DNA from: Nocardioides sp. Soil805
GTDB lineage: Bacteria > Actinomycetota > Actinomycetes > Propionibacteriales > Nocardioidaceae
NCBI RefSeq assembly: GCF_001429625.1
Contig: NZ_LMSU01000002.1
Coordinates: 744,001 to 808,000, forward strand
Reading direction: 5' to 3'
DNA length: 64,000 nt
Below the pieces are notes generated by a model. That model was not told where the DNA came from. It made no database searches and worked only from the letters and a program-made list of their open reading frames with translations. Below, piece after piece: positions 26,236 through 38,650 of the stretch (position 1 is the stretch's first letter; every line of letters starts with the position of its first letter). The position numbers and the translations under genes were made by a program.

Positions 26236-26361
26236 GGCGTCTCCTAGACGGTGGACGGGCGACCGGTCGGCCGCGGCACCACTCTCGGAGCAGCGGGCGT
26301 CACGGCGCCACGCACAGCCGCAGGTGTACGGGTGGTGTGCGGGTGGGTGTCGGGGACGCGC

Positions 26362-28683
26362 TCAGGTGGGGCGGTCGTCGCCGAGCGCCAGGCGGGCGGC
26401 GGCGTCGGGCGCCAGCGCCCGGCCGGCGTCGAGGGCGTCGTCGTACCGGTCGGCCCCGAGCCGGTGCCGCGCCTGCTCGGCCGCGGCCGCCACCGCGTCC
26501 GGGTCGGGGCGGTAGTAGCCGTAGCCGCGGGAGCCGATCCCCTCGCGGATCGCCTGGGCTGCGCCGAGGAGGAGCGGGACGCGCGAGACCGTGCCCTCGG
26601 CGGCCTCGATGACGGCCAGCGCGTCGAGCAGGTAGGCGAGGTTGGCCTGGTCGCCGGTCTCCACCGACAGGCGCAGGCCCTCGTCGAGATGTCCCCGGGC
26701 GCGGGCGTGCCGGCCGCGGGAGAGCTCGACCTGGCACAGGTTGTAGAGCGCGATGTACGACGCCAGCCGGTCGCCGCGGCGCCGGGCCGAGGCGAGCCCG
26801 TCCTCCACGCGGCGCACGGCCTCGTCGGGATCGCCGCGCAGCAGGGCCACGGTCCCGAGCCAGATGTGGGCCAGGGCCCACGTCCACTCGGACTCCGCGC
26901 CGCCCTCGGCGGCCAGCACGAGGGCCGCCTCGAAGCGGTGCTGCGCGGTGGCCAGGTCGCCGCGCGCCAGGGCCGCCAGCCCGACCCCCGCGACCGAGTT
27001 GGAGTCGATCACCGGATCGCCCACCGAGTGCGCATGGGCGTCCTGCCACCAGTGCAGGGCCGCGTCGACGTCGTCCGCCGCGAAGCACATGGTCGCCGCC
27101 GCCAGGGCGGCTCGTGAGTGCACCGCGTCGTCCATCCGACCCTGGGCGAGCGCGGCCTCCGACAGCCGTCGACCGTGGCCCTGGAGGCCACGCAGCCACC
27201 AGTAGAGCCACAGCGCCCACGCCATCCGGGCGGCTCCCTCCACGTCGCCGGCGGCCAGCATCCGCTCGGCCGCCGCGGAGAGGTTGGGGTGCTCGGGGTC
27301 GATGCGGGCCAGCGCCGCCACCTGGCCCCCGTCGCGGTACCGCGGCCCGGTGGCCTCGGCCAGCGCGAGGTAGTGGGCCGCGTGCGCCGCCGTGGCCGCC
27401 TCCCACTCGCCCTCCTCCCGGAGCAGCGACCGGGCGTACTGCGCCACGGGCTCCAGCATCCGGAACCGCGGTGTGCCGGCCACGCTCGTCACCAGCGAGT
27501 GCTCGACCAGCGACTCGAGCCTGGGCACGGGTGACCCGACCGGGTCGCCCGTGCGGGCGACGACCGCCTCCAGGTCCTCGAGCGTGAAGCCCCCGACGAA
27601 GACGCCGAGCAGCCGGAGGAGCCGCTGCTCGTCCGCCCCCAGCAGCCCGTGGCTCCAGTCGAGGGTGGCGCGCATCGTCCGCTGCCGGGCGGGCAGGTCC
27701 CGCGCCCCGCCGTCCAGGGCGCCGTCCAGCCGGGCGAGCAGCGCGGGCGGGTCCAGGAGCCGGGCGCGGGCGGCGGCCAGCTCCAGGGCCAGGGGCAGCC
27801 CCGCCAGGCGCACGCACGTCGCCGCCACCGCCTCGTGGTCGCCGGGGGCTCTGCCCCAGCCGGGACTGACGGCACCGGCACGCTCGAGCAGGAGCCGGGC
27901 CGCGGGGGAGTCGGGGACCGGGGTGCTGGCGGAGGGCAGCGCCAGCGGCTCGACGGCGACCTCGGTCTCGCCACGCACCCGCAGCGGGGCACGGCTCGTG
28001 GTGAGCACCGTGAGGTCGGGGACGGCCTCGATGAGCGCGGCCACGTCCGGAGCCGCGTCGAGGAGGTGCTCGAGGTTGTCGAGCACCAGCAGCAGGTGCT
28101 GGCCGCGGAGCCGCTCGACCAGGTCATCGGTGAGGGAGCGTCCGGCCCCGCGCGTCGCGTCCACCGCGTCGGCGATCGCGGGCAGCACCGCGGAGGCCTC
28201 GAGCAGCGGGGCCAGCTCCACGAGCGTCACCCCGTCGGCGTAGCGGTCGCGGACCCGCTCAGCGACGGCGATCGCGAGCCGCGACTTGCCCACGCCGCCC
28301 GGGCCGCTGAGGGTGACCAGGCGGTGCGCGGCGAGCAGGCGGGCTGCGCGTATTACGTCGTCCTCGCGACCCAGCAGCTGCGTCGGCGGCACGGGCAGGT
28401 CGCGCGGTCGGGTCGTGGCCGCGTCCGCCGCGGTGCGCACCGAGCGGGCCCGGGGCGGCACCGCCGCGATCAGCCGGGAGCGGCCCGTGTCGTCGAGCCC
28501 CAGTGCCTCGGCCAGGGCGCGCACGGTGTGCGGGTAGGGCCGGGTGCGGGTGCCGCGCTCGAGGGCGCTGATCGCGTGGGGGCTCAGGCCGGCCCGTCTG
28601 GCCAGCTCCTCCTGCGAGAGCCCGGCGCCCTCGCGCAGGGCGCGCAGCACGGCCGCCAGCGAGCCCGCGTCGTCTCCCGCCAC
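26362..28683 (-). CDS. XRE-type regulator with AfsR/MalT-like NB-ATPase and TPR domain
   Basis: A 773-residue regulator. The N-terminal XRE helix-turn-helix is LREGAGLSQEELARRAGLSP (about 16-45). The P-loop is GPGGVGKS (127-134), followed by Walker B LLLVLDNLEHL and LTTSRAPLRV, as in AfsR/LuxR-type STAND ATPases. The C-terminal 400 residues are helical, TPR-like repeats that sense an effector. No C-terminal LuxR helix-turn-helix is present. The GTG start has GGAGGGG 3-8 nt upstream. It is divergent from the amylopullulanase gene, so by analogy with MalT it may be a maltodextrin-responsive activator (inference). Confidence 0.85.
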   Translation of the reverse strand: MAGDDAGSLAAVLRALREGAGLSQEELARRAGLSPHAISALERGTRTRPYPHTVRALAEALGLDDTGRSRLIAAVPPRARSVRTAADAATTRPRDLPVPPTQLLGREDDVIRAARLLAAHRLVTLSGPGGVGKSRLAIAVAERVRDRYADGVTLVELAPLLEASAVLPAIADAVDATRGAGRSLTDDLVERLRGQHLLLVLDNLEHLLDAAPDVAALIEAVPDLTVLTTSRAPLRVRGETEVAVEPLALPSASTPVPDSPAARLLLERAGAVSPGWGRAPGDHEAVAATCVRLAGLPLALELAAARARLLDPPALLARLDGALDGGARDLPARQRTMRATLDWSHGLLGADEQRLLRLLGVFVGGFTLEDLEAVVARTGDPVGSPVPRLESLVEHSLVTSVAGTPRFRMLEPVAQYARSLLREEGEWEAATAAHAAHYLALAEATGPRYRDGGQVAALARIDPEHPNLSAAAERMLAAGDVEGAARMAWALWLYWWLRGLQGHGRRLSEAALAQGRMDDAVHSRAALAAATMCFAADDVDAALHWWQDAHAHSVGDPVIDSNSVAGVGLAALARGDLATAQHRFEAALVLAAEGGAESEWTWALAHIWLGTVALLRGDPDEAVRRVEDGLASARRRGDRLASYIALYNLCQVELSRGRHARARGHLDEGLRLSVETGDQANLAYLLDALAVIEAAEGTVSRVPLLLGAAQAIREGIGSRGYGYYRPDPDAVAAAAEQARHRLGADRYDDALDAGRALAPDAAARLALGDDRPT

Positions 28684-28758
28684 AGTCCCCTCCCCGGTCC
28701 GGCAGGACGCGAGTGTAGTGACGCGGACGCCTCCGCGGACCCCCTCCGGGGTGAAGGT

Positions 28759-28821
28759 CCTGCAAGATCGGCACGCCGCTGAGCGCGTCGTCCGTGAAAG
28801 ATCTTGCAGGGCTTGCAAGAT
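28759..28821. promoter_or_regulatory. operator cluster with CTTGCAAG-type half sites
   Basis: CCTGCAAGATC (28759-28769) and its exact reverse complement GATCTTGCAGG (28800-28810) are followed by the palindrome CTTGCAAG (28812-28819). Repeats of this sequence are known as MalR/Reg1 sites in Streptomyces amylase and malE promoters. The last site overlaps the -35 element of the downstream promoter. Confidence 0.7.
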
Positions 28822-28842
28822 GACGGCACCAGTCCCTAACGT
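28813..28842 (+). promoter_or_regulatory. pulA: promoter of the amylopullulanase gene
   Basis: TTGCAA (28813-28818), an 18-nt spacer, then TAACGT (28837-28842). The predicted transcript starts near 28849, leaving about 36 nt of leader containing GGGAG before the GTG. The -35 lies within the CTTGCAAG operator, which would suit repression. Confidence 0.55.
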
Positions 28843-28884
28843 GACGCCCGCCACATCCACCGCACGACCTTCTCGGGAGTCCCA

Positions 28885-31800
28885 GTGCGCACCCCCCTCG
28901 CGGCCGTCCTCGGCCTGCTCGTCTCCGGCTCCGCCCTCGCGGTCGTGCCGTCCCCCGCCCTCGCCGACCACACCCCTGCGCCGGAACGGGTCACCCTCGT
29001 CGGCGACCTCCAGTCCGAGCTCGGCTGCGCCGACGACTGGGCCCCCGCGTGCGACGCCACGCGCCTCGAGCCCGTCGCGGGCACGACGTCGTACTCGCTC
29101 GACGTCGAGGTGCCCGCCGGCACCTACGCGTTCAAGGTCGCCCTCGGCGGCGGGTGGGAGGAGTCGTACGGCGCCGACGGCGGCGCGGCGAACGTCCCGC
29201 TCGTCCTCCAGCACGACGCGACCCTGGTCTTCTCCTACGACCACGCGTCGCACCGCGTCTCCGTGGCGCCGGCCGAGCAGCCGACCGCCGAGGTGACCGA
29301 CGCCGACGAGGCGATGGCCGGCACGTCGCTGCGCACGCCGCTGACGCGGGAGCGCTTCTACTTCGTGATGGCCGACCGGTTCGCCAACGGCGACCCCTCC
29401 AACGACACCGGCGGGCTCACCGGCGGGCCGATCGAGACGGGCCTCGACCCGGCCGCCAAGGGCTTCTTCCACGGCGGCGACATCGCCGGGCTCTCGGACC
29501 GCCTCGACTACATCGAGGGGATGGGCACCACCGCCATCTGGCTGACCCCGAGCTTCAAGAACCGCCCCGTCCAGGGCGCGGGCGACCAGGCGAGCGCCGG
29601 CTACCACGGCTACTGGGTCACCGACTTCACCCGCATCGACCCGCACTTCGGCACGAACGCCGAGCTCGAGGCCTTCATCGACGAGGCCCACGCGCGCGGC
29701 ATCAAGGTCTTCTTCGACATCATCACCAACCACACCGCCGACGTCATCGACTACACCGAGGACGGTGCCAACACCTACGTCGGCAAGGAGGCGGCTCCCT
29801 ACCGCGACGCCGCGGGCGAGGAGTTCGACGACCGCGCGTACGCCGGTGGCGAGACCTTCCCCGAGCTCGACGCCGCCACGTCGTTCCCCTACACCCCGGT
29901 CTTCCGCTCCGAGGCCGACAGAGGCGTCAAGGTGCCGGCCTGGCTCAACGACCCCACCAACTACCACAACCGCGGCGACTCGACCTTCGCCGGCGAGTCC
30001 TCGACGTACGGCGACTTCGTCGGCCTCGACGACCTCTTCACAGAGCAGCCGGACGTGGTCGACGGGATGGTCGACGTCTACAAGACCTGGGTCGACTTCG
30101 GCATCGACGGCTTCCGCATCGACACCGTCAAGCACGTCAACATGGAGTTCTGGCAGGAGTTCGCCCCCGCGATGCGGACCGAGGCGAAGCGCGTGGGCAA
30201 CGACGACTTCTTCGCGTTCGGCGAGGTCTACGACTCCAACCCGGCGTACCTGTCGAGCTTCACCACCGAGGGCCGCCTCGACGCCACCCTCGACTTCGGC
30301 TTCCAGGGCGCGGGCACCGGCTTCGCCAAGGGCGCCGCGACCACCAAGCTGCGTGACTTCTACGCCGGCGACGACCACTACACCGACACCGACTCCAACG
30401 CGTACTCGCTGCCGACCTTCCTCGGCAACCACGACATGGGGCGCATCGGCAGCTTCCTGGCCGGCACCGACCAGGTGCTCGAGCGGGACCGCCTCGCGCA
30501 CGCCCTGATGTACCTCACCCGCGGGCAGCCGGTCGTCTACTACGGCGACGAGCAGGGCTTCACCGGCGACGGCGGCGACCAGGACGCGCGACAGGACATG
30601 TTCCCCAGCCGGGTCGCGAGCTACAACGACGACGACCTCATCGGCACCGACGCGACGACCGCCGAGGCCAACTTCGACACGAGCCACCCGCTCTACACCA
30701 CGATCCGCGACCTGGCCCGGCTCCGGGAGACCCACCCCGCCCTCGCCGACGGCGCCCAGCTGCACCGCTACGCCTCCGACGGCCCCGGCGTCTTCGCCTT
30801 CAGCCGCATCGACGCCGAGGAGGACCGCGAGCACGTGGTGGCCCTCAACAACGCGACCACCGCCAAGACCGTCACGTTCGGCACCGAGATGCGCCGGGGC
30901 ACCTTCACCCAGCTCTGGCCGGCGGGCCGGTCCTCGCTGCGCAGCGACGCCGAGGGCCGCGTGACCGTGACCGTCCCGCCGCTGTCCGCGGTGGTGTGGC
31001 GCGCGAACGGCACCCTGGCGAAGCGCAAGGAGGCTCCCGCCGTGCACTTCGAGGAGCCGTCCGCGGGCGGGGTCGTCGGCGGCCGGGCGCCGCTCGAGGT
31101 CGCGGTCCCCGACGGCGGCTTCAACGAGGTCACCCTCGCCTGGCGCCCGGTCGGCGGCGGCGAGTGGACCCCGCTCGGCACGGACGACAACGCGCCGTAC
31201 CGCGTCTTCCACGACGTCTCCGCCCTGGCCGAGGGCACCCTGGTCGAGTACCGCGCGGTGCTGCGCGACAGCTCGGACAACCTCTCGGTGACCTCGACGT
31301 ACGCCACCGTCGGCGACCCGGCCGCCGAGCCGGCCCCCGGCGGCGGAGGCAGCACCGGCCCGGTCACCCAGCCGACCTCCGTGTCCGTCCCCGGCAGCCT
31401 CGACTCCGAGATGGGGTGCCCGGGGGACTGGATGCCCGCGTGCGAGCAGGCGCAGATGTCGCTGGACGCGAACGACCTGGTCTGGCGGAAGACCGCGTCC
31501 CTCCCGGCCGGCAGCTACGCCTACAAGGCCGCCATCGACGGCTCGTGGGACGAGAACTACGGGGCCGGCGGCGCACCCGGGGGAGCCGACATCCCCCTGA
31601 CGCTCGACGCGCCGCGGGACGTGACCTTCTACTACGACCACGCGACGCACTGGATCACCAGTGACGCCCAGGGCCCGATCATCACCCTGGCCGGCAGCAT
31701 GCAGTCCGAGCTCGGCTGCGCCGACGACTGGTCGCCGGCCTGCATGCGCGGGTGGCTGCAGGACCCCGACGGCGACGGCACCTACACCTTCGCCACCACC

Positions 31801-34572
31801 GCGCTCCCGGCCGGCAGCTACGCGACCAAGGTCGCCCACGGCCTGTCGTGGACCGAGAACTACGGTGCTGACGGTGCCCGCGACGGTGCCGACATCGCCT
31901 TCGACGTCCCCGCGGCAGGAGTGGAAGTGGTCTTCTCGTACGACGCGGCCAGCCACCGGCTGAGCGTCAGCTCCCGCGCCGCCGGCGCCACGCCGGACCT
32001 CGCCGTCGCCAAGGCCCAGTGGGTGCGCGACGACCTCGTCGCCTGGGACGTCCCCGATGCCGCCTCGCGCCGCTACCGCCTTCACTGGTCCACGGCCGGC
32101 GACCTGGCGGTCGACGCCGAGGCCGTCACCGGCGGTTCCAGCGTGCCGCTGCGGCTCGACCCGGCCGGGCTGCCCGCCGACGTGCTGGCCGACTTCCCGC
32201 AGCTCGAGGGCTACGAGGCGTTCCGGCTGGACCGCACCGCCGTCCGGCAGGTGCGCGAGATCCTGACCGGCCAGCTGGCCGTGGCGTCGTACGACACCGG
32301 CGGTGCGCTGCACGACGCCACCGGCGTCCAGGTCCCCGGCGTGCTCGACGACGTATACGCCGCCGCGGCCGACCGCGCGCTGGGAGTCACCTGGCGCGGC
32401 CCCCGCCCGACGCTGTCGCTGTGGGCGCCGACCGCCCAGTCCGTCGCCGCCGTGGTGGGCGGACAGCTGGCGCCGATGGCGCGACAGGCCGACGGCACCT
32501 GGACGGTCACCGGACCGGCCGCGTGGAAGGGGGCGGCGTACACCTACCAGGTCACGGTCTGGGCGCCCGCCGCCCAGCAGGTCGTCACCAACCGGGTGAC
32601 CGACCCCTACTCGGTGGCCCTGACGACCAACTCCGCGCAGTCCCTGGTCGTCGACCTCACGGACCCGGCGCTCGCGCCGGCTGGCTGGTCGCGCACCGCG
32701 GCCCCGCGGATCGCCCAGCCCGAGGACCGCAACGTCTACGAGCTGCACGTGCGTGACTTCTCCATCGGCGACGAGACCGTGCCGGCGGGGGAGCGGGGCA
32801 CCTACCTCGCCTTCACCCACGACGACACCGCCGGCATGCGCCACCTGCGCGGGCTGGCCGACGCGGGGCTCAACACCGTGCACCTGCTCCCGGCCTTCGA
32901 CATCGCCACCATCGAGGAGCGACGCTCCGCCCAGGCGGTCCCGGCGTGCGACCTCGAGGCGATGGCCCCGGACTCCACCGAGCAGCAGGCGTGCATCGAC
33001 GCGGTCCGCGGCAAGGACGGCTTCAACTGGGGCTACGACCCGCTGCACTACACGACCCCGGAGGGCTCCTACGCCACCGATCCCGAAGGCACGCGCCGCA
33101 CCGTCGAGTTCCGCCGGATGGTGCAGGGCCTCAACGGTGCCGGGCTCCAGGTCGTCATGGACGTCGTCTACAACCACACGGCGGCGAGCGGCCAGGCGGC
33201 CACGTCGGTCCTCGACCGCGTCGTCCCCGGCTACTACCAGCGCCTCGACGCCAAGGGTGCGGTCGAGACCTCCACGTGCTGCTCCAACACCGCCACCGAG
33301 CACCGGATGATGGAGAAGCTGATGATCGACTCCGTGCTCACCTGGGCGCGCGAGTACAAGGTCAACGGGTTCCGCTTCGACCTGATGGGCCACCACAGCC
33401 TGGAGAACATGCAGCACCTCCGGGCCGCGCTCGACCGGCTCACCGTGCGCCGCGACGGCGTCGACGGCCGGTCGGTCTACCTGTACGGCGAGGGGTGGAA
33501 CTTCGGTGAGGTCGCCGACGACGCCCGCTTCGTGCAGGCCACCCAGCGCAACCTGGCCGGGACCGGGATCGGCTCCTTCAGCGACCGGCTCCGCGACGCC
33601 GTGCGCGGCGGCGGCCCGTTCGACGAGGACCCGCGGGTCCAGGGCTTCGGCTCCGGCCTCCTCACCGACTCCAACGGGGCGGCGGCCAACGGCACTCCCG
33701 CGGAGCAGCGCACCCGGCTCCTGCACCTGGAGGACCTGGTCAAGCTGGGCCTGGCCGGCAACCTGCGCGACTTCTCGTTCCGCAGCTCGACCGGCGACAC
33801 GGTGAGGGGTGAGGACGTCGACTACAACGGCCAACCGGCCGGGTACGCCGCCGACCCCAGCGAGACCGTCACCTACGTCGACGCCCACGACAACGAGACG
33901 CTCTTCGACTCCCTCGCGTTCAAGCTGCCGCAGGGCACCTCGATGGCCGACCGGGTCCGGATGAACACCGTCTCCCTGTCCACCGTCGCGCTGTCCCAGG
34001 GGGTGGTGTTCTGGCACGCCGGCACCGACCTGCTCCGCTCCAAGAGCCTGGACCGCAACTCCTACGACTCGGGCGACTGGTTCAACCGCGTCGACTGGTC
34101 GAGGCGCGAGAACACCTTCGGCTCGGGGCTGCCGCTGGAGGAGGACAACGCCGCCAAGTGGGACTTCATGCGCCCGCTCCTGGCCGACCCGGCACTGGAG
34201 CCCGGACCGGAGGCGATGGACGCCGCGCACGCCGCCGCCCTCGACCTGCTGCGGCTGCGCACGTCCTCGCCGCTCTTCCGCCTCGGCAGCGCCGCCGCGA
34301 TCCAGGACAAGGTGTCCTTCCTCGACGCCGAGCCCGGTGTCGTCGCGATGCTCATCGACGACACCGTGGGCGCCGACGCGGACGCCGACCGCGACGGGGT
34401 GCTGGTGGTCTTCAACGCGACGCCCTCGGCCACCACGGTCTCGGGTGCCGGCACCGGGTGGGCCCTCCACGACGTGCAGGCCTCCGGCGCGGACGAGGTC
34501 GTCAAGGGAGCCACGGTGGCCGCGGACGCGGTGACCGTCCCGGCCCGCACGACGGCGGTCTTCGAACGCTGA
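28885..34572 (+). CDS. pulA: secreted amylopullulanase: alpha-amylase and pullulanase in one chain
   Basis: A 1895-residue exoenzyme that cuts alpha-1,4 and alpha-1,6 bonds of starch, pullulan or glycogen. Order: signal peptide to about 30 (ALA-D); X25-type module 36-129 ([13 protein letters not shown]); GH13 alpha-amylase about 150-700 with D413 (GFRIDTVKH), E447 (FGEVYD) and D517 (LGNHDM); two further X25 modules at about 833-926 and 933-1029, each starting with a SELGCADDW-like or SEMGCPGDW motif; pullulanase N2-like domain from about 1044; CBM48 near 1175; GH13_14 pullulanase from about 1283 ([11 protein letters not shown]) with D1499, E1536 and D1669; and a C-terminal pullulanase domain. 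Both catalytic sites are intact. The GTG has GGGAG at 5 nt. A strong hairpin ends the transcript. Confidence 0.95.
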   Translation: MRTPLAAVLGLLVSGSALAVVPSPALADHTPAPERVTLVGDLQSELGCADDWAPACDATRLEPVAGTTSYSLDVEVPAGTYAFKVALGGGWEESYGADGGAANVPLVLQHDATLVFSYDHASHRVSVAPAEQPTAEVTDADEAMAGTSLRTPLTRERFYFVMADRFANGDPSNDTGGLTGGPIETGLDPAAKGFFHGGDIAGLSDRLDYIEGMGTTAIWLTPSFKNRPVQGAGDQASAGYHGYWVTDFTRIDPHFGTNAELEAFIDEAHARGIKVFFDIITNHTADVIDYTEDGANTYVGKEAAPYRDAAGEEFDDRAYAGGETFPELDAATSFPYTPVFRSEADRGVKVPAWLNDPTNYHNRGDSTFAGESSTYGDFVGLDDLFTEQPDVVDGMVDVYKTWVDFGIDGFRIDTVKHVNMEFWQEFAPAMRTEAKRVGNDDFFAFGEVYDSNPAYLSSFTTEGRLDATLDFGFQGAGTGFAKGAATTKLRDFYAGDDHYTDTDSNAYSLPTFLGNHDMGRIGSFLAGTDQVLERDRLAHALMYLTRGQPVVYYGDEQGFTGDGGDQDARQDMFPSRVASYNDDDLIGTDATTAEANFDTSHPLYTTIRDLARLRETHPALADGAQLHRYASDGPGVFAFSRIDAEEDREHVVALNNATTAKTVTFGTEMRRGTFTQLWPAGRSSLRSDAEGRVTVTVPPLSAVVWRANGTLAKRKEAPAVHFEEPSAGGVVGGRAPLEVAVPDGGFNEVTLAWRPVGGGEWTPLGTDDNAPYRVFHDVSALAEGTLVEYRAVLRDSSDNLSVTSTYATVGDPAAEPAPGGGGSTGPVTQPTSVSVPGSLDSEMGCPGDWMPACEQAQMSLDANDLVWRKTASLPAGSYAYKAAIDGSWDENYGAGGAPGGADIPLTLDAPRDVTFYYDHATHWITSDAQGPIITLAGSMQSELGCADDWSPACMRGWLQDPDGDGTYTFATTALPAGSYATKVAHGLSWTENYGADGARDGADIAFDVPAAGVEVVFSYDAASHRLSVSSRAAGATPDLAVAKAQWVRDDLVAWDVPDAASRRYRLHWSTAGDLAVDAEAVTGGSSVPLRLDPAGLPADVLADFPQLEGYEAFRLDRTAVRQVREILTGQLAVASYDTGGALHDATGVQVPGVLDDVYAAAADRALGVTWRGPRPTLSLWAPTAQSVAAVVGGQLAPMARQADGTWTVTGPAAWKGAAYTYQVTVWAPAAQQVVTNRVTDPYSVALTTNSAQSLVVDLTDPALAPAGWSRTAAPRIAQPEDRNVYELHVRDFSIGDETVPAGERGTYLAFTHDDTAGMRHLRGLADAGLNTVHLLPAFDIATIEERRSAQAVPACDLEAMAPDSTEQQACIDAVRGKDGFNWGYDPLHYTTPEGSYATDPEGTRRTVEFRRMVQGLNGAGLQVVMDVVYNHTAASGQAATSVLDRVVPGYYQRLDAKGAVETSTCCSNTATEHRMMEKLMIDSVLTWAREYKVNGFRFDLMGHHSLENMQHLRAALDRLTVRRDGVDGRSVYLYGEGWNFGEVADDARFVQATQRNLAGTGIGSFSDRLRDAVRGGGPFDEDPRVQGFGSGLLTDSNGAAANGTPAEQRTRLLHLEDLVKLGLAGNLRDFSFRSSTGDTVRGEDVDYNGQPAGYAADPSETVTYVDAHDNETLFDSLAFKLPQGTSMADRVRMNTVSLSTVALSQGVVFWHAGTDLLRSKSLDRNSYDSGDWFNRVDWSRRENTFGSGLPLEEDNAAKWDFMRPLLADPALEPGPEAMDAAHAAALDLLRLRTSSPLFRLGSAAAIQDKVSFLDAEPGVVAMLIDDTVGADADADRDGVLVVFNATPSATTVSGAGTGWALHDVQASGADEVVKGATVAADAVTVPARTTAVFER

Positions 34573-34602
34573 GGGCGACCCCGCGCGGTCGCACCACGAC
34601 GC

Positions 34603-34639
34603 ACGACGCCCCCGACAGGAGACCTGTCGGGGGCGTCGT
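34603..34639. terminator. 17-bp perfect hairpin between convergent pulA and gltA
   Basis: Arms 34603-34619 and 34623-34639 are exact reverse complements around the 3-nt loop AGA. There is no T-run. It probably works in both directions. Confidence 0.8.
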
Positions 34640-34664
34640 ACGTGACGGGTGCGTCAGCGGACGA

Positions 34665-35972
<1,308 letters not shown>

Positions 35973-36078
35973 GTCGGCTCCTTGCTGGGGGGTTCGTGGG
36001 ATTCCCGCCCAACCTAGCCGCGACCTCGCCGGGGGTGCTAACCCGCCCGCTCGGCGGTGGACAACGCCGTTCCGCGTT

Positions 36079-36108
36079 TTGACCCCCCTCCTACGGGCGC
36101 CGTAGTCT
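36079..36108 (+). promoter_or_regulatory. rplM-rpsI promoter
   Basis: TTGACC (36079-36084), an 18-nt spacer and TAGTCT (36103-36108): a near-consensus housekeeping sigma promoter, giving a leader of about 150 nt. Confidence 0.7.
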
Positions 36109-36264
36109 TGCTGGTCGCGACTCCTGCCGCGCTCGGGTCCCCGCACGGGACCGAGGGTGCAGACCTGGATGAAGAGAAACCAGGCAGTGTTCGTCAGAAG
36201 CCGCCGCAGCACACCGGGTGGGACACCTCCCTCCCGGACCTACGAACGAGAACGGGATACAGCC
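36109..36264 (+). ncRNA. structured 5' leader of the L13-S9 mRNA
   Basis: About 150 nt precede the rplM start. Three hairpins can be drawn: CTCGGGTCCC with GGGACCGAG (36132-36155, one bulge), CCTGG with CCAGG (about 36164-36184), and a CCGGG/CCCGG stem just before the start region. Ribosomal protein operons are often autoregulated through such leaders, but this one does not match a leader that I can name. Confidence 0.45.
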
Positions 36265-36708
36265 GTGCGCACGTACAGCCCCAAGCCCGCTGACATCCAG
36301 CGTGAGTGGCTCGTCATCGACGCCACCGACGTGGTCCTGGGACGCCTCGCCGTCCAGACCGCCAACCTCCTCCGCGGCAAGCACAAGCCGACCTTCGCCC
36401 CGCACATGGACATGGGTGACTTCGTCATCATCGTCAACGCGGACAAGGTCGCCCTCTCCGGCAACAAGAAGGTCACCAAGCTGGCCTACCGCCACTCGGG
36501 CTACCCGGGCGGCCTGTCCGCCACGCCCTTCGGCGAGCTGCTGGAGAAGGACGCCCGCAAGGCCATCGAGAAGGCTGTCTGGGGCATGCTCCCCAAGAAC
36601 AAGCTCGGCCGCCAGGTGCTGAAGAAGCTCAAGGTGTACGCCGGCCCGAACCACCCCCACGCGGCCCAGCAGGCCATCCCGTTCGAGATCTCCCAGGTCT
36701 CCCAGTAA
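36265..36708 (+). CDS. rplM: 50S ribosomal protein L13 (uL13)
   Basis: A 147-residue protein with the L13 core [15 protein letters not shown], the nucleic-acid-binding [18 protein letters not shown], and HSGYPGGL. The length equals the family norm when started at the GTG of [10 protein letters not shown], with a GGGA ribosome site. A longer in-frame start at 36157 adds residues not seen in homologues. It is the first gene of the rplM-rpsI unit, with 21 nt to rpsI. Confidence 0.97.
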   Translation: MRTYSPKPADIQREWLVIDATDVVLGRLAVQTANLLRGKHKPTFAPHMDMGDFVIIVNADKVALSGNKKVTKLAYRHSGYPGGLSATPFGELLEKDARKAIEKAVWGMLPKNKLGRQVLKKLKVYAGPNHPHAAQQAIPFEISQVSQ

Positions 36709-36729
36709 TCCCGATCGAGGACTCACTCA

Positions 36730-37236
36730 ATGACTGACAACATCGAGAGCACCGAGGTCGAGGAGACCTTCGAGACCAACGCCGAGGGCGTTGCCTACAG
36801 CTCCGAGAGCTCCCCGTCCGCCGACACCCCCGCCCGCCCGGCGACCATCGCGCCCGCCGGCGCCACCGGTCGTCGCAAGGAGGCCGTCGCCCGCGTCCGG
36901 ATCGTTCCGGGCACCGGCGAGATCACGGTCAACGGCCGTTCGCTCGACAGCTACTTCCCCAACAAGCTGCACCAGCAGATCGTGAACGAGCCGTTCACCA
37001 GCCTGCAGCTCGAGGGTCGCTTCGACGTGATCGCCCGCATCCACGGTGGCGGCATCGCGGGCCAGGCCGGCGCCCTGCGCCTCGGCATCGCCCGCTCGCT
37101 CAACGCCGTGGACGTCGAGGCCAACCGCGCCACGCTCAAGAAGGCCGGGCTGCTCACGCGTGACGCCCGCGCCGTCGAGCGCAAGAAGGCCGGTCTCAAG
37201 AAGGCCCGCAAGGCCTCGCAGTTCAGCAAGCGCTGA
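36730..37236 (+). CDS. rpsI: 30S ribosomal protein S9 (uS9)
   Basis: A 168-residue protein. The conserved core begins [17 protein letters not shown] and ends in the basic tail [12 protein letters not shown], whose final Lys-Arg reaches the P-site tRNA anticodon. The first 38 residues are an acidic, Ser/Glu/Thr-rich extension ([12 protein letters not shown]) typical of actinobacterial S9 and absent in E. coli (130 residues). It is co-transcribed with rplM; glmM follows after 19 nt. Confidence 0.97.
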   Translation: MTDNIESTEVEETFETNAEGVAYSSESSPSADTPARPATIAPAGATGRRKEAVARVRIVPGTGEITVNGRSLDSYFPNKLHQQIVNEPFTSLQLEGRFDVIARIHGGGIAGQAGALRLGIARSLNAVDVEANRATLKKAGLLTRDARAVERKKAGLKKARKASQFSKR

Positions 37237-37255
37237 TCGGCTGACGTCGAGCACC

Positions 37256-38605
37256 ATGACTCGACTCTTCGGCACGGACGGGGTCCGGGGCCTGGCGAAC
37301 GCCTCCTTGACGGCGGAGCTGGCCCTGGACCTGTCCGTGGCCGCTGCCCATGTCCTGGCCGACCGCGGAGAGTTCGCGGGGCACCGTCCCCGCGCCGTGG
37401 TGGGTCGGGACACGCGCATCTCCGGACAGTTCCTCGAGGCGGCCGTGGTCGCCGGGCTCGCCTCCGCGGGCGTCGACGTGCTGCTGCTCGGCGTCCTGCC
37501 GACGCCCGGGGTGGCGCACCTGACCGACACGCTCGGCGCCGACCTCGGCGTCATGCTGTCGGCCTCGCACAACCCGATGCCCGACAACGGCATCAAGTTC
37601 CTCGCCCGCGGCGGGCACAAGCTCGACGACGCGATCGAGGTCGCCATCGAGCGCCGGATGCGCGAGGAGTGGCGACGCCCCACCGGCGGCGACGTCGGTC
37701 GGGTCACGACGTACGACGCCGCCGTCACCGACTACGCCGCCCACCTGGTCGCCGCGACCCGCCGGCCCCTGGCCGGGCTGAAGGTCGTCCTCGACTGCGC
37801 GGAGGGCGCGGCCCACGAGGTCGGCCCGCTGGCGCTGCGTGACGCCGGTGCCGAGGTGATCGCGATCCACGCGTCCCCCGACGGCCTCAACATCAACGAC
37901 AACTGCGGCTCGACCCACCTCGGCTCCCTCCAGCGGGCGGTCGTCGAGCACGGCGCCGACGCGGGCTTCGGCCTCGACGGCGACTCCGACCGCTGCCTGG
38001 CCGTCGACCACGAGGGCAACGTCGTCGACGGCGACCAGATCCTCGCCGTCCTCGCCCTGGCCCTGCGGGACGAGGGCCGGCTCGCCAAGGACACCGTCGT
38101 GGCGACGGTGATGAGCAACCTCGGCTTCGTGCAGGCGCTGCGCGGCGCTGGCATCGGCGTACGCCAGACCAAGGTCGGCGACCGCTACGTCCTCGAGGCG
38201 ATGAAGGTCTCGGGCTACTCGCTGGGCGGTGAGCAGTCCGGCCACGTGATCCTCTCCGACCACGCCACCACCGGCGACGGCATCCTGACCGCCCTCAAGG
38301 TGCTGGAGCGGATGGCCGCCACCGGGCGGTCGCTGCAGGAGCTGGCGGGTGTGATGGTCCGCCTGCCGCAGGTGCTGGTCAACGTCCCCGACGTCGACAA
38401 GGCCCGCACGGACGACGACGCGGTGCTCGCCGCCGCGGTCGCCGAGGAGGAGGCCGCGCTGGGCGACACCGGCCGGATCCTGCTGCGCCCCTCCGGCACC
38501 GAGGCGCTCGTGCGCGTGATGGTGGAGGCGCCGTCGCTCGAGACGGCCCACTCCGTCGCCCACCGCCTCGCCGACGTGGTCAAGCGCCAGCTCGCCCTCG
38601 ACTGA
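37256..38605 (+). CDS. glmM: phosphoglucosamine mutase
   Basis: A 449-residue enzyme that converts glucosamine 6-phosphate to glucosamine 1-phosphate for UDP-GlcNAc and peptidoglycan. Motifs: phosphoserine loop [12 protein letters not shown] (S104), metal loop DGDSDR, sugar-binding GGEQSGHV, and phosphate-binding RPSGTE. Full length. The start ATG lies 19 nt after rpsI, as in other actinobacteria. Together with glmS 2.3 kb downstream it covers two of the three steps to UDP-GlcNAc. Confidence 0.97.
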   Translation: MTRLFGTDGVRGLANASLTAELALDLSVAAAHVLADRGEFAGHRPRAVVGRDTRISGQFLEAAVVAGLASAGVDVLLLGVLPTPGVAHLTDTLGADLGVMLSASHNPMPDNGIKFLARGGHKLDDAIEVAIERRMREEWRRPTGGDVGRVTTYDAAVTDYAAHLVAATRRPLAGLKVVLDCAEGAAHEVGPLALRDAGAEVIAIHASPDGLNINDNCGSTHLGSLQRAVVEHGADAGFGLDGDSDRCLAVDHEGNVVDGDQILAVLALALRDEGRLAKDTVVATVMSNLGFVQALRGAGIGVRQTKVGDRYVLEAMKVSGYSLGGEQSGHVILSDHATTGDGILTALKVLERMAATGRSLQELAGVMVRLPQVLVNVPDVDKARTDDDAVLAAAVAEEEAALGDTGRILLRPSGTEALVRVMVEAPSLETAHSVAHRLADVVKRQLALD

Positions 38606-38650
38606 CGGCCCGGCGCCGCGGGCCGCGGGCCCGTCGAGCTCGCCGCCGCT

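Noticed and set aside
26236-26361. Small gene or RNA between the membrane protein and the regulator
   Set aside because: No start with a ribosome site, promoter or stable hairpin stands out.
26362-34470. A minus-strand reading frame of 2702 codons running from the regulator through the amylopullulanase gene
   Set aside because: Only the part below 28683 has family motifs and a ribosome site. The rest is the antisense of pulA, kept open by high-GC codon bias.
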